A stretch of 43,949 nucleotides of DNA, from contig CACDOD010000009.1 of the NCBI GenBank assembly GCA_902554335.1, positions 1-43,949 on the forward strand, read 5' to 3'. The translations under genes and the position numbers were made by a program. Shown here in pieces: positions 18,216 to 27,310 of this stretch. Source of the DNA: an uncultured Pelagibacteraceae bacterium. Lineage in GTDB: Bacteria; Pseudomonadota; Alphaproteobacteria; Pelagibacterales; Pelagibacteraceae. Positions within the stretch are counted from its first letter, which is position 1; each line of letters starts with the position of its first letter. The notes beneath the pieces were generated by a model, which was not told the origin of the DNA, did not search any database, and worked only from the letters and a program-made list of their open reading frames with translations.

Positions 18216-18710
18216 ATGATAATTAAATTAAATAAAAAAATTATTAGTCTTGGTCAATTTAAACTAAAATGCTCAATAGGAAAAGGAGGTATTAAGAAAA
18301 AAATCAGAGAAGGTGATAAAATAACACCAAAAGGAACTTATTATTTGAGCGATCTGTATTATAGACCAGAAAGAATAAAAAAATTTAAAACAAGGATAAA
18401 ATGGAAAAAAATTAAAAAAAATATGGGATGGTGCGATGATCCAAATTCAAAAGACTATAACCGTCTAATATACGTAAAAAAAAAACATAATTATTCTTTC
18501 GAAAAATTATTTAGAAAAGATAGAAAATACGATTTGATTATACCAATCAAATACAACTTCAATAAACCTCTAAAGGACAAAGGTAGTGCAATTTTTTTTC
18601 ACCTAACTGAAGATTTTAAACCAACAAATGGTTGTATAGCGTTAGAAAAAAAGGATTTTTTTATCTTATTAAAATTTATTGACAAATACTCAAAAATTAA
18701 AATTTTTTAG
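18216..18710 (+). CDS. L,D-transpeptidase (YkuD domain) family protein
   Basis: A catalytic domain of 164 residues for 3-3 cross-linking of peptidoglycan or protein attachment to it. The family signature HxnGC is seen as FFHLTEDFKPTNGCIAL (about 133-149 from ATG 18216) with the nucleophilic Cys in GC and the upstream His. KGGIKKKIREGDKITPKGTYYL resembles the YkuD start region (G-x-TP-G). There is no clear signal peptide or LysM domain, a common state for this alphaproteobacterial subfamily; how it reaches the periplasm is unclear. A TTG at 18207 in frame would overlap the regulator start; ATG 18216 is preferred. Confidence 0.85.
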   Translation: MIIKLNKKIISLGQFKLKCSIGKGGIKKKIREGDKITPKGTYYLSDLYYRPERIKKFKTRIKWKKIKKNMGWCDDPNSKDYNRLIYVKKKHNYSFEKLFRKDRKYDLIIPIKYNFNKPLKDKGSAIFFHLTEDFKPTNGCIALEKKDFFILLKFIDKYSKIKIF

Positions 18711-19368
18711 TTCTTTCGCCAAATATCTTTGTACCTATTCTTAAGAAAGAGGTTTTATATTTTAATGCCTCAATATAATCACCTGACATACCAATACTTA
18801 AATCTTTAAATCCAAAATCATCGTTTTTTTTCTTAATTAAAGAAAAATATTTAGTAACAGGCTCTCCAAAGGGAGGCAAACACATCAAACCAATTACATT
18901 TAATTTCATTTTTTTACATGCATCAACTAGTTCATCAAGATTACTTAGTTTTGAACCTGATTTTTGAATTTCATCTCCAATATTAATTTGTAAAAAAACT
19001 TTTACATTTCTATTTTGTTTTAATTGTTCCTCTGAAATTTTTTTTACTAACTTAATATTATCTATCGAGTGTATATAATCAAATATTCTAACTGCTTGTT
19101 TTGCTTTATTAGATTGTAATTTTCCTATCATATGTAGTTTAATATTTGGATTATTTAATTTCACTTCTTTCCATTTATTTTCGGCTTCTTGCACTTTATT
19201 TTCGCCAAAATGTATATGTCCATGATTAATTAGTGGAACAATTGAGTCCATTGAAAAGGTTTTTGAGACAGCAATTATTTGGGGATTATAATTTGTAAAT
19301 TTTAATTCCTCAATCTTTTGCTTAACATTATCATATAAATCTATTATGTTTTTAACACTCTGATGCAT
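18697..19368 (-). CDS. PLP-binding protein of the YggS/PLPBP family (vitamin B6 homeostasis)
   Basis: A single-domain alanine-racemase-fold protein that binds pyridoxal phosphate and buffers PLP and amino-acid pools. Lys 36 in PQIIAVSKTFSM is the Schiff-base lysine. HFGENKVQEAENKW near 53, WHMIG-type LHMIGKLQSNKAKQAV near 76, and the end GMSGDYIEALKYKTSFLRIGTKIFG are family signatures. The length of 223 is normal. The 3' end overlaps the L,D-transpeptidase end by 14 bases. Its start codon overlaps that of the divergent ThiE-like gene in a shared ATGCAT. Confidence 0.95.
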   Translation of the reverse strand: MHQSVKNIIDLYDNVKQKIEELKFTNYNPQIIAVSKTFSMDSIVPLINHGHIHFGENKVQEAENKWKEVKLNNPNIKLHMIGKLQSNKAKQAVRIFDYIHSIDNIKLVKKISEEQLKQNRNVKVFLQINIGDEIQKSGSKLSNLDELVDACKKMKLNVIGLMCLPPFGEPVTKYFSLIKKKNDDFGFKDLSIGMSGDYIEALKYKTSFLRIGTKIFGERTKKF

Positions 19369-19908
19369 TTATCTAAATTTAAAAAATATTATTTCATTGA
19401 TGACTTTAATCCTATTCATTTAAAGGATCTAGATAAAAATATAACTTTAATTTGGAGACCTAAAGATAAAATACATAGAATAGAAACAATTTATAAACTT
19501 TGCAACTTCTGCAAAAGAAACAGATTAAAGTTAATTTTGTCGAATAATGTAAAACTAGCATTAAAACTAAATTTAAATGGGGTTTATATATCTGCTCATA
19601 ATAAAAATTTGAGATTCAATGCTTATCAATTAAAAAAAGGATTTAAATTTATTGGATCGGCGCACAATATTTATGAAATAAACATAAAAAAGCTTCAAAA
19701 AGTTGAGGAGATTTTTATTTCTCCAATCTTTAAATTTAAGGGCAGACCAGCACTATACATTCATAAAAGTAGAGCATTATGTGACGATAAATCTTACAAA
19801 AAAATTGCTCTTGGAGGAATTAATAAAACAAATATTAAATTACTATATTTAACAAAATTTTCTGGTTTTGCGGGAATAAACTTTTTTAAAAAAAAAGGCC
19901 CCGAATAA
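19363..19908 (+). CDS. ThiE-like (thiamine phosphate synthase/TenI fold) protein
   Basis: The 181-residue product looks like a short TIM-barrel of the TMP synthase/TenI family: RLKLILSNNVKLALKLNLNGVYISAHN (about 54-80) corresponds to the family's IND..A...GADGVHLGQ strand-helix-strand, then GSAHNIYEI (G.S.H), IFISPIFKFKGRP, and IALGGINKTNI (phosphate-binding GGI) with FAGINFF. Several substrate residues of real ThiE (diphosphate-binding Asp/Lys/Arg) are not evident, so catalytic TMP synthase is doubtful; a TenI-like role is possible. The last codons (Gly-Pro-Glu-stop) lie in the porin terminator hairpin. Confidence 0.65.
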   Translation: MHLSKFKKYYFIDDFNPIHLKDLDKNITLIWRPKDKIHRIETIYKLCNFCKRNRLKLILSNNVKLALKLNLNGVYISAHNKNLRFNAYQLKKGFKFIGSAHNIYEINIKKLQKVEEIFISPIFKFKGRPALYIHKSRALCDDKSYKKIALGGINKTNIKLLYLTKFSGFAGINFFKKKGPE

Positions 19909-19916
19909 TCGGGGCC
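19888..19916 (-). terminator. Strong intrinsic terminator of the porin gene
   Basis: GGCCCCGA (19897-19904) and TCGGGGCC (19909-19916) make a perfect 8-bp GC-rich stem with an ATAA loop. On the minus strand it is followed by nine T (positions 19896 to 19888). It lies 30 bases past the porin stop and is by far the most GC-rich short stretch nearby. The hairpin also overlaps the end of the plus-strand ThiE-like gene, for which the T-run is on the wrong side. Confidence 0.92.
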
Positions 19917-19946
19917 CTTAAATAACTTTAAAGAATTATCTTTAAA

Positions 19947-20885
19947 TTAGAACGACCAAGAAACGTCTATAGCTTTTGCTTCGTCCTCAGCTCCTGATGA
20001 GAATTGCTCATTGTCAGCTTTAGAAATGTGACCTTTAATTGTCATAGATCCCATTGTGTAAGAAGCTTGAATTGAGTTAATTTCTTCATCAACTGCTGCG
20101 TCTGACTTATCAGATATTGATTTGTCGTATGATATTGTTAAGTCATCATTAACTGCAAATGAAACACCGTAGTGTCTTGAGTCATAGTCAGTTCCTGAAG
20201 CTGTATCATCATCTGATGAATAGTCAGTGTAACCAATTGTTGCTCCACCAACTACGTAACTAGCTGATAAACTTAATTCGTCAGTACCATTAGCTGCTGA
20301 AGTATTTCTGTCTGACATACCCGCTGCTAAAGTTAATCCATCAATTAGGTCAGCATATTTCAAGCTAACAGCTGTTGATGAACCTTTACCACCTGTACCA
20401 CCTGGAGTGTAACCTAATCCAACAGATACACCAGCTACAGTAGTAGTATAACCTAAGTTAACTGTTCCTGCACCTGAATCTAATCCGTCAATTACGTGTT
20501 TTCCAGTTGTAGAAGCTGATACTAGTGAATAACCTGCAGAACCATAAGCAGCTCCAACTAAGTCAGCACCTGTACCTTGTGCTCCAGAGTCTTGAACATG
20601 AATTGTTCCACTGTCACCCATATCAACAGTAACAGATCTGTCATCGTAAGTTCCACCGTCAACTTCGATTGAAGAAGTTACAGTCCAACCCTGATCAGTT
20701 TCACCTGAACCAGAGAAAGTTAAACTGTCACCCATAGATACCTTATTTCCAGTAGTTTCCGTTGTGTCCGCAGTTGCGAAGTTAACAGACATACTACCTG
20801 AAACAGACATCTCAACAGCTTGAGCAGAAGTTGCTGCTAATGCACCAGCAAGCGCTGTCAAACCTAGTTTGTTTAGTTTGTTCAT
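19947..20885 (-). CDS. Outer-membrane porin
   Basis: The protein of 312 residues has a classic signal peptide (MNKLNKLGLTALAGALAATSAQA, cut at about 23), repeated amphipathic beta-strands rich in Gly/Ser/Thr/Asp, and a C-terminal Phe (SWSF), the sorting signal of beta-barrel proteins. Start EMSVSGSMSVNF is typical of alphaproteobacterial general porins. The substrate cannot be told. Codon use is richer in G/C and more uniform than in neighbours, a strong Shine-Dalgarno (GGAG, 20891-20894) precedes the ATG by 5 bases, and a strong terminator follows, all indicating very high expression. Confidence 0.9.
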   Translation of the reverse strand: MNKLNKLGLTALAGALAATSAQAVEMSVSGSMSVNFATADTTETTGNKVSMGDSLTFSGSGETDQGWTVTSSIEVDGGTYDDRSVTVDMGDSGTIHVQDSGAQGTGADLVGAAYGSAGYSLVSASTTGKHVIDGLDSGAGTVNLGYTTTVAGVSVGLGYTPGGTGGKGSSTAVSLKYADLIDGLTLAAGMSDRNTSAANGTDELSLSASYVVGGATIGYTDYSSDDDTASGTDYDSRHYGVSFAVNDDLTISYDKSISDKSDAAVDEEINSIQASYTMGSMTIKGHISKADNEQFSSGAEDEAKAIDVSWSF

Positions 20886-21098
20886 TGTTTCTCCTTTAAT
20901 TATTATAATTAATTATAATTAGACCGATTATTAGCAAAAAAATTCAAATTAGCCGCAATTTTCATAATAAAATAGTTAATTTTTATATAACTGTTGCATA
21001 AATACATCATTTTTTTTCACTATATAGGCTGGGATTTGATATTAATATATTAATCTTTTGGTAAGTTTTAAATTGATGATAAATAGTATCAAATATCA
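20886..21098. promoter_or_regulatory. Divergent regulatory gap between porin and DUF3576-like lipoprotein
   Basis: A 213-base gap without a gene. On the porin side are the Shine-Dalgarno and an 18-bp perfect palindrome at 20902-20919 (ATTATAATTAATTATAAT), which also contains two minus-strand TATAAT boxes. A 14-bp palindrome ATTAATATATTAAT lies at 21041-21054, nearer the lipoprotein gene. Neither strand shows a convincing -35/-10 pair, and I could not place the transcription starts. Confidence 0.5.
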
Positions 21099-21668
21099 AT
21101 GAAAACCATCAAAAAATTAATAGTTTATTTAATTAGCACTATAATATTACTTCCCGTCTTAACATCTTGCGAAGCTTTAAAATATAAGCCAGTGGATGCA
21201 AGGGATGTCCCAACAGATCCAAAGGAAAGAGTTAAGAAAAATATTGAAGAAGGAAGAGGATTTAGATTAATGGGAGGAATAGACAAAGCTGGGAAATTTG
21301 ATTTTGCTAGTTCTAACCCTTTATGGAGGGCAACTTTAGATACAATTGATTTTATGCCTCTAGCAACGGCAAATTATAGCGGTGGAATTGTCATAACTGA
21401 TTGGTATTCAGAAAGTGGAACTTTCGATGAGGCAATTAAAATATCAATAAGGTTTTTAAGTAACGAAATAAGATCAGACGCATTAGACATAAAAGTTTTT
21501 TTAAAAACATGTGATCAAAATATGAATTGTGCAATTAATGAAAATGAAGGCAAACTTCTTGTAGAATTAACAGAAAGTATATTACGTAGAGCAGCAAAAT
21601 ATGAGAAAGAAGGTATAGAGAAAAACAAGAAAAAGAACCCTTATGTAACGTCAACTCCTGACAACTAA
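21099..21668 (+). CDS. DUF3576-like lipoprotein
   Basis: A 189-residue predicted lipoprotein: hydrophobic [15 protein letters not shown] then lipobox LTSC (Cys about 25). The mature part contains [34 protein letters not shown], a stretch that I associate with DUF3576, an alphaproteobacterial family of unknown function usually upstream of leuS; that is the position here, 14 bases away. A charged, Lys-rich C-terminal tail ends the protein. The family match is from memory. Confidence 0.72.
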   Translation: MKTIKKLIVYLISTIILLPVLTSCEALKYKPVDARDVPTDPKERVKKNIEEGRGFRLMGGIDKAGKFDFASSNPLWRATLDTIDFMPLATANYSGGIVITDWYSESGTFDEAIKISIRFLSNEIRSDALDIKVFLKTCDQNMNCAINENEGKLLVELTESILRRAAKYEKEGIEKNKKKNPYVTSTPDN

Positions 21669-21682
21669 AAAAATTAAAAATT

Positions 21683-24220
21683 GTGGAAAGATATAATTTC
21701 AAATTAATTGAGTCTAAGTGGCAAAAATTTTGGGCTGATAATAAATCATTCAAAACTCAAATTGATAAAAATAAAGAAAAATTTTATTGCTTAGAAATGT
21801 TTCCATATCCCTCAGGTAAAATACACATGGGACATGTAAGAAATTATACTATAGGTGACGTTCTTTCTAGATATAAAACGTTAAAAGGCTTTAATGTACT
21901 TCATCCAATGGGATGGGACTCATTTGGAATGCCAGCAGAAAACGCTGCTAAACAAAACAATCAAGACCCAAAAGTTTGGACTGAAAACAATATAAAAACT
22001 ATGAAAGACCAATTAAAACAATTAGGTCTTTCTATTGATTGGGATAGAGAAATCTCTACATGCTCAGAGGAATATTATAAACATCAACAAAAATTTTTTA
22101 TTGAAATGTTCAATAAGGGATTGGTTTATAAAAAAGAGAATTATGTAAATTGGGATCCTGTAGATCAAACTGTATTGGCAAATGAACAAGTTATAGATGG
22201 AAAAGGGTGGAGATCAGGAGCAGTAGTAGAAAGAAAAAAACTTAGCCAATGGTTTTTTAATATATCTAAATTTGCAGATGATTTACAAACCGAGTTGGAT
22301 AAACTTGATGAATGGCCAAATAAAGTTAAAATTATGCAGCAGAATTGGATTGGTAAGTCTTTTGGTTGTGAGATTGATTTTAAAATTATTGGAGATGAAA
22401 AAGTTAAATCAATTAAATGTTTTACAACAAGACCAGATACACTATTTGGTTTTTCATTTTTAGCTCTTTCTGTAGATCATCCATTATCTAAGCTTTATGA
22501 AAGTGACAAAAATTTTCAAGAATTTAAAAATCAATGTTCTAGAACCGGTACTACTGAGGAATCAATAGCAAACGCTGAAAAAATTGGCTTTAAAACAAAT
22601 CTTTTAGCAATAAACCCACTTGCAAAAGATATTAAAGTACCCGTTTATTTTGCTAATTTTGTTCTTATGGATTATGGATTTGGAGCAGTATTTGGTTGCC
22701 CAGCACATGATCAAAGAGATTTTGATTTTGCAAAAAAATATAAACTGGAAATTAAAACTGTTGTCAAACCTTTTGAAGAAAGTAGTGATTTTAAAGTATC
22801 AACAGAAGCTTATGCAGGTCCTGGCGAAATTATTAATTCCAACTTTTTAAATGGTCTAAAGGCTCCTAATGAGTCAGTTATTGAGACAATCAAAATTTTA
22901 GAGGAAAAAAGTATAGGAAACAAAAAAATTAATTTTAGATTAAAAGATTGGGGAGTTTCAAGGCAAAGATATTGGGGATGTCCTATACCAATTTTATACG
23001 ATGAAAATGGCTCTTATAAAACTGTAGCAGAGGAAAATTTACCTGTAAGGTTGCCTGAAAATATTGATTTAAATACTAAAGGAAACCCTCTTTCTAATAT
23101 TGATGAATGGACGAAAGTAGAAATTGATGGGGAAATTTATCATAGAGAAACAGATACATTAGATACTTTTGTGGACTCATCATGGTATTTTTTAAGATTC
23201 TGCTCACCAGAAAACTCTGAAAAACCCTTTGATATTGAGGCCATAAATTATTGGATGCCCGTAGATCAATATATCGGTGGTGTTGAACATGCAATTTTAC
23301 ATCTTCTATACTCAAGATTTTTTATGAGAGCAATTGGATATCAAAATAATAGTTTCCAATTTAAAGAACCATTTAAAGGACTATTTACACAAGGAATGGT
23401 TTGCCACGAAACATATAAAGATGATGCAAATAACTGGCGCAGTCCGGATGAAGTAACAACTGAAGATGGAAAAAATTATTTCTTATTAAATGATAAATCA
23501 AAAAAAATAAAAGTTGGATCATCAGAGTCTATGTCAAAATCAAAACGAAACACCATAGATCCACAAAAAATAATTGAACTTTATGGTGCAGATGCAGTTA
23601 GGTTTTTTATTTTATCTGATAGTCCACCAGAAAAAGATGTACAATGGTCAGATCAAGGAATGACATCTTCGTATAAATTTATACAGAAGTTATATTCCTT
23701 GAACGAGAAAATAAATTCTATAACTAATCTCGAAAAAAAATCTAAATCAATTGAACTTTCAAAGTTTGTAAATCAGTACCTAGATAAAATTGAGAGGAAT
23801 CTCGCAAATTTTCATTATAACGTCATAATAGCTAATATTTACGAGGCTCATTCTTTTTTAAATCAGATTGTGAAAAAAGAGCAAAATTATTCAAACTTAG
23901 TTGAGGAATATTCAAAATTTTTAATGTCTTTACTGCCTATAATTCCCCATTTATCCTCTGAATGCTTGGAACAACTTAAAATAAATAAATACAATTGGCC
24001 AAGTATTGATGAGAAATTCCTTATTGAGGAAAACATTAGCATAGTTGTTCAGTTTGATGGTAAGAAAAGAGGAATTATCAAGGTTAAAAAAGATATAATA
24101 GAAAAGGATTTAATAAAGGAAATACACAACAGTAAATCTTTTGATAAATTTTTAAAAAATAATACAATTACAAAACACTTTTATGTCAAAAATAGACTTA
24201 TTAATTTTTTAATGAAATGA
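21683..24220 (+). CDS. leuS: Leucyl-tRNA synthetase
   Basis: Class I synthetase charging tRNA-Leu with a CP1 editing domain. The HIGH-type motif is HMGH (about 48-51 in [19 protein letters not shown]). The editing domain shows [12 protein letters not shown] near 250 and [15 protein letters not shown] near 340. The KMSKS loop is [13 protein letters not shown] near 614-626, with Met-Ser-Lys-Ser intact. The length of 845 is usual. The start is GTG at 21683 with Glu-Arg-Tyr-Asn following, which is where family members begin. Its stop overlaps the lptE start (ATGA). Confidence 0.98.
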   Translation: MERYNFKLIESKWQKFWADNKSFKTQIDKNKEKFYCLEMFPYPSGKIHMGHVRNYTIGDVLSRYKTLKGFNVLHPMGWDSFGMPAENAAKQNNQDPKVWTENNIKTMKDQLKQLGLSIDWDREISTCSEEYYKHQQKFFIEMFNKGLVYKKENYVNWDPVDQTVLANEQVIDGKGWRSGAVVERKKLSQWFFNISKFADDLQTELDKLDEWPNKVKIMQQNWIGKSFGCEIDFKIIGDEKVKSIKCFTTRPDTLFGFSFLALSVDHPLSKLYESDKNFQEFKNQCSRTGTTEESIANAEKIGFKTNLLAINPLAKDIKVPVYFANFVLMDYGFGAVFGCPAHDQRDFDFAKKYKLEIKTVVKPFEESSDFKVSTEAYAGPGEIINSNFLNGLKAPNESVIETIKILEEKSIGNKKINFRLKDWGVSRQRYWGCPIPILYDENGSYKTVAEENLPVRLPENIDLNTKGNPLSNIDEWTKVEIDGEIYHRETDTLDTFVDSSWYFLRFCSPENSEKPFDIEAINYWMPVDQYIGGVEHAILHLLYSRFFMRAIGYQNNSFQFKEPFKGLFTQGMVCHETYKDDANNWRSPDEVTTEDGKNYFLLNDKSKKIKVGSSESMSKSKRNTIDPQKIIELYGADAVRFFILSDSPPEKDVQWSDQGMTSSYKFIQKLYSLNEKINSITNLEKKSKSIELSKFVNQYLDKIERNLANFHYNVIIANIYEAHSFLNQIVKKEQNYSNLVEEYSKFLMSLLPIIPHLSSECLEQLKINKYNWPSIDEKFLIEENISIVVQFDGKKRGIIKVKKDIIEKDLIKEIHNSKSFDKFLKNNTITKHFYVKNRLINFLMK

Positions 24221-24681
24221 TCAAGAGTTCAAAAAATATATTTATAATTTTTATTTTAGTTTCTTTAATTGGATGTGGATATACTCCTTTGCTAGATGTT
24301 AATAAAGAAAAATTTTTTATAAATAAATTGTCACTTGAGGGAGATAGACAAGTAAGTAATTATATTTCAATTAATTTAAAAAGATATCAAAACTATAAAG
24401 AGGATATGAAAATAATTGATATGGAAATTTCATCAAATTATCAAAAGTCTGTTGCAAATAAAGATCGATCAGGAGATCCTAAGAATTATAATATTAAACT
24501 TATAGTGGAAGTAAATATTATGAAAGATGAAAAAATAATTTTATCAAAAATTTTCGAAGAAAATAGGTCTTTAGCTGTACAAAATAGAAAAATAAAAGAA
24601 AAAGAAATGGAAAGAAAATATAAAAAAGATCTTTCAAATTTAATTTCAAAAAATATAATTTTCTTTTTATCAAATCAATAA
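24217..24681 (+). CDS. lptE: LPS-assembly lipoprotein LptE
   Basis: A 154-residue lipoprotein with a lipobox (SLIGC, Cys about 20) followed by GYTPLL, the usual GFxPLY-like start of mature LptE. The remaining sequence has the expected alternating pattern, [16 protein letters not shown] and a basic end. LptE plugs the LptD barrel that puts lipopolysaccharide into the outer leaflet. Sequence identity in this family is low; position between leuS and holA, as in most Proteobacteria, is the main support. Confidence 0.85.
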   Translation: MIKSSKNIFIIFILVSLIGCGYTPLLDVNKEKFFINKLSLEGDRQVSNYISINLKRYQNYKEDMKIIDMEISSNYQKSVANKDRSGDPKNYNIKLIVEVNIMKDEKIILSKIFEENRSLAVQNRKIKEKEMERKYKKDLSNLISKNIIFFLSNQ

Positions 24682-24685
24682 TAGT

Positions 24686-25687
24686 ATGATTATCAAATCA
24701 TTTAACTTAAATGATCTAAGAAAATCTAATTCTAATTTCTTTTTATTTTATGGTAGTAATGATGGTTACAAAGAAGAAATAATAAATGAAATTTTTTTAG
24801 GAAAAGATAGTGGTGAAGTGATTAGGTATGATGAAGGCCAAATATTGAATGACAAAAACTCTTTTTTTGAGACGTGCCTTAATGAATCTTTATTTGAGGA
24901 AAAAAAAATAATTATAGTGTCCAGAATTACTTCGAAATTCTATGAGATTATAAAAGATCTTACTGAAAAAAATTTAAGTAACAAAAAAATTATTTTGAAT
25001 TCTAATATTTTGGAAAAAAAATCTAAAATAAGACAATTATTTGAAAAGGAAAAAAATTTAGTTTGTGTACCCTTTTATGATGATAATGCATCATCTTTGT
25101 ATAAAATTGCTAATGACTTTTTTAAAAAAAATAAAATTTCAATATCCAGTGAAAATATTAATTTGATAGTAAATAATTGTGCGGGTGACAGAAAACATCT
25201 CAAAAATGAAATGGATAAAATTCTGAACTTTTCTTTTACAAATACTACAGTAAATAAGGATCAAATACTTAAATTAATTAACTTGTATGAAAATGAAAAT
25301 TATTTTGAATTAATAGACTCCTGCTTAGCTAAAAATCGAAATAAAGTTTTCAAAATAATTAATAGCAACACATTTAATAGAAATGATGCAATGATATTAA
25401 TAAGATCTTTTATTTCAAGACTCAAAAGACTTTTGGAGTTAAAAAAATTATCAAAAATAATTGGCAATAATCTAGAAACCATAAATCAGTTTAAACCACC
25501 AATTTTTTGGAAAGATAAAGAGATCGTAACCTCACAAATGAACAATTGGACAACAGAAAATATTTATACTTTATTAGACGAACTTAATTCACTGGAGATC
25601 AGTTTCAAAAAAAATAATGATCTTTCATGTAATGTTATTTTTGATTTAATTTTTAATACTTCAAATAAAACTAATAGTTTGCCTTAA
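24686..25687 (+). CDS. holA: DNA polymerase III subunit delta
   Basis: Clamp-loader subunit that opens the beta ring. The 333 residues start with a region typical of HolA (FFLFYGSNDGYKEEIINEI, about 17-35) and contain NNCAGDRKHLKNEMDKILNF (about 165-184), the family's conserved GDxxxLxxEleKL. A degenerate AAA+ fold without Walker residues is expected. It follows lptE by 4 bases and converges on parB with a 17-base overlap, so polymerases terminate inside each other's genes. Confidence 0.92.
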   Translation: MIIKSFNLNDLRKSNSNFFLFYGSNDGYKEEIINEIFLGKDSGEVIRYDEGQILNDKNSFFETCLNESLFEEKKIIIVSRITSKFYEIIKDLTEKNLSNKKIILNSNILEKKSKIRQLFEKEKNLVCVPFYDDNASSLYKIANDFFKKNKISISSENINLIVNNCAGDRKHLKNEMDKILNFSFTNTTVNKDQILKLINLYENENYFELIDSCLAKNRNKVFKIINSNTFNRNDAMILIRSFISRLKRLLELKKLSKIIGNNLETINQFKPPIFWKDKEIVTSQMNNWTTENIYTLLDELNSLEISFKKNNDLSCNVIFDLIFNTSNKTNSLP

Positions 25688-26513
25688 TAACCATTACAAG
25701 CCTATCAAGCTGATCGGTATTATTATATTCAAAAGACAAAATACCTTTGCTATTTTTTTTATGATAAATTTTAGCCTGAAGGCCAGTTTTTTCCTGCAGG
25801 CTTTTTTCCAATGCTTTAATATTACTATCATTGGCTATTACTTTAAATTTTTTTGGAGATTTATAAATTTTAACTAAATTTTCCGCCTGTCTAACTGATA
25901 ATTTTTTTTCAATTATTTTTTTTGCTAATTGAACTGAATTTTCTAGACCAACGAGCACTTTTGCATGACCTTGGGAAAGTTTTTGCTCCTCTAGAAATTT
26001 AATAATTTCTTGAGGCAAAGATAATAACCTTAAACAATTTGATACATGGGTTCTGCTTTTTCCAATGAATTTAGCAACTTTGTCCTGATCATAATTGAAT
26101 TCATCAATAAGTCTTTTGTATCCGTTTGCTTCTTCAATTGGATTTAAATCATCTCTCTGTACGTTTTCAACAATTGCAAATTCTAATGATTTTAAATCAT
26201 CTGCTTCTACTTCAACTACTGGAACCTCGTGAAGACCAGCATTTTGAGCCGCTTGCCATCTTCTTTCTCCAGCTATAATTTCATATTTGTCTAATTGTTT
26301 TCTGACAACTATTGGCTGAATAATTCCTCTTTCTTTGATTGAGTTTGTTAATTCTTCCATTTGATTTTTATTGAAACTTTTTCTTGGCTGATATTTGTTT
26401 CTTATTAGTGAACTTATTGAAATTTTGTTTGATTTAGATGCAGGAGAAGTATCACCGATTAATGATGATAATCCTCTACCCAAACCTTTTTTTAGTTTAA
26501 AAGTATTTGTCAT
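25671..26513 (-). CDS. parB: Chromosome-partitioning protein ParB
   Basis: CTP-dependent DNA clamp that loads at parS. The N-terminal KLKKGLGRGLSSLIGD contacts ParA; IRNKYQPRKSFNKNQMEELTNSI is the ParB/Srx start, GERRWQAA at about 77-84 (CTP-binding motif GERR), ENVQRDDLNPIEEA at about 113-126, and helix-turn-helix KVAKFIGKSRTHVSNCLRLL near 140-159. A C-terminal dimerisation domain follows. The 280-residue length is normal. ATGA-type overlap with parA shows co-translation; a perfect parS lies 1.4 kb away in rsmG. Confidence 0.98.
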   Translation of the reverse strand: MTNTFKLKKGLGRGLSSLIGDTSPASKSNKISISSLIRNKYQPRKSFNKNQMEELTNSIKERGIIQPIVVRKQLDKYEIIAGERRWQAAQNAGLHEVPVVEVEADDLKSLEFAIVENVQRDDLNPIEEANGYKRLIDEFNYDQDKVAKFIGKSRTHVSNCLRLLSLPQEIIKFLEEQKLSQGHAKVLVGLENSVQLAKKIIEKKLSVRQAENLVKIYKSPKKFKVIANDSNIKALEKSLQEKTGLQAKIYHKKNSKGILSFEYNNTDQLDRLVMVIKANY

Positions 26514-27310
26514 GCAGCACTCTCCATTATTTTTTCCTGGTTTATGAATTCATTGGTAAAGCTAAAATATGACTTACTACCTGGACAGGATTTATCATAA
26601 AATAGTACAGGCATTCCATGTGATGGGGCCTCTGATAGTCTTACATTTCTTGGAACGACTGTTTGATATACTTTTTCTTTAAAATACTCTCTTGCTTCTT
26701 TTTCAACTTCTCCAGACAACTTATTTCTTTTATCATACATAGTTAATAAAATTCCTCTTATAGACAAATTAGTATTTAAATTATTTTTAATTCTTTCAAT
26801 TGTCTTCATAAGTTGAGTTACTCCCTCGAGAGCAAAAAATTCTGTTTGCAAAGGTACTAAAAGTGAGTCAGATGCCACTAGGGACATTATTGTCAAAAGA
26901 CTAAGGGATGGAGGGCAATCAATTAATATATGGCTGTAAGAACCTCTAGAATCATTCAAATACGCCATTATTTGCTCCTTTAAAATAAAGGCTCTTCTAT
27001 TATCACCAGCCGTTTCTACCTCTAAACCTGATAAGTCAACGTTAGAAGTTATTAAATCAAGATTTTCAAACTTTGTTTTTTCAATAACGTCAGCGATTTT
27101 TTTTGTTCCATTTAAAACACTGTAAATAGACTTTTCAGAATTTTCTAAATTGGACAAACCCAATCCAGTTGTAGCATTGCCTTGTGGATCTAAATCAATT
27201 ACTAGAACTTTTTTACCTAATAAACTTAGACCGCCTGCAAGGTTGATAACGGTAGTTGTTTTTCCAACTCCACCTTTTTGATTAATTATTGAAATAATTT
27301 TTTCTTTCAT
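26510..27310 (-). CDS. parA: Chromosome-partitioning ATPase ParA
   Basis: Deviant Walker-A ATPase that moves ParB-parS complexes. INQKGGVGKTTTVINLA (about 9-25) contains the signature Lys of the KGGVGKT loop; DLDPQGNATTGLG near 40 is Walker A', ILIDCPPSLSLLT near 127 is Walker B. The length of 266 is typical. Stop/start overlaps join it to rsmG and parB, giving the well-known rsmG-parA-parB operon. Confidence 0.98.
   Translation of the reverse strand: MKEKIISIINQKGGVGKTTTVINLAGGLSLLGKKVLVIDLDPQGNATTGLGLSNLENSEKSIYSVLNGTKKIADVIEKTKFENLDLITSNVDLSGLEVETAGDNRRAFILKEQIMAYLNDSRGSYSHILIDCPPSLSLLTIMSLVASDSLLVPLQTEFFALEGVTQLMKTIERIKNNLNTNLSIRGILLTMYDKRNKLSGEVEKEAREYFKEKVYQTVVPRNVRLSEAPSHGMPVLFYDKSCPGSKSYFSFTNEFINQEKIMESAA

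Noticed and set aside
21041-21054. 14-bp palindrome ATTAATATATTAAT before the DUF3576-like gene
   Set aside because: Pure A/T palindromes of this length are expected by chance here; noted in the gap description but not called an operator.
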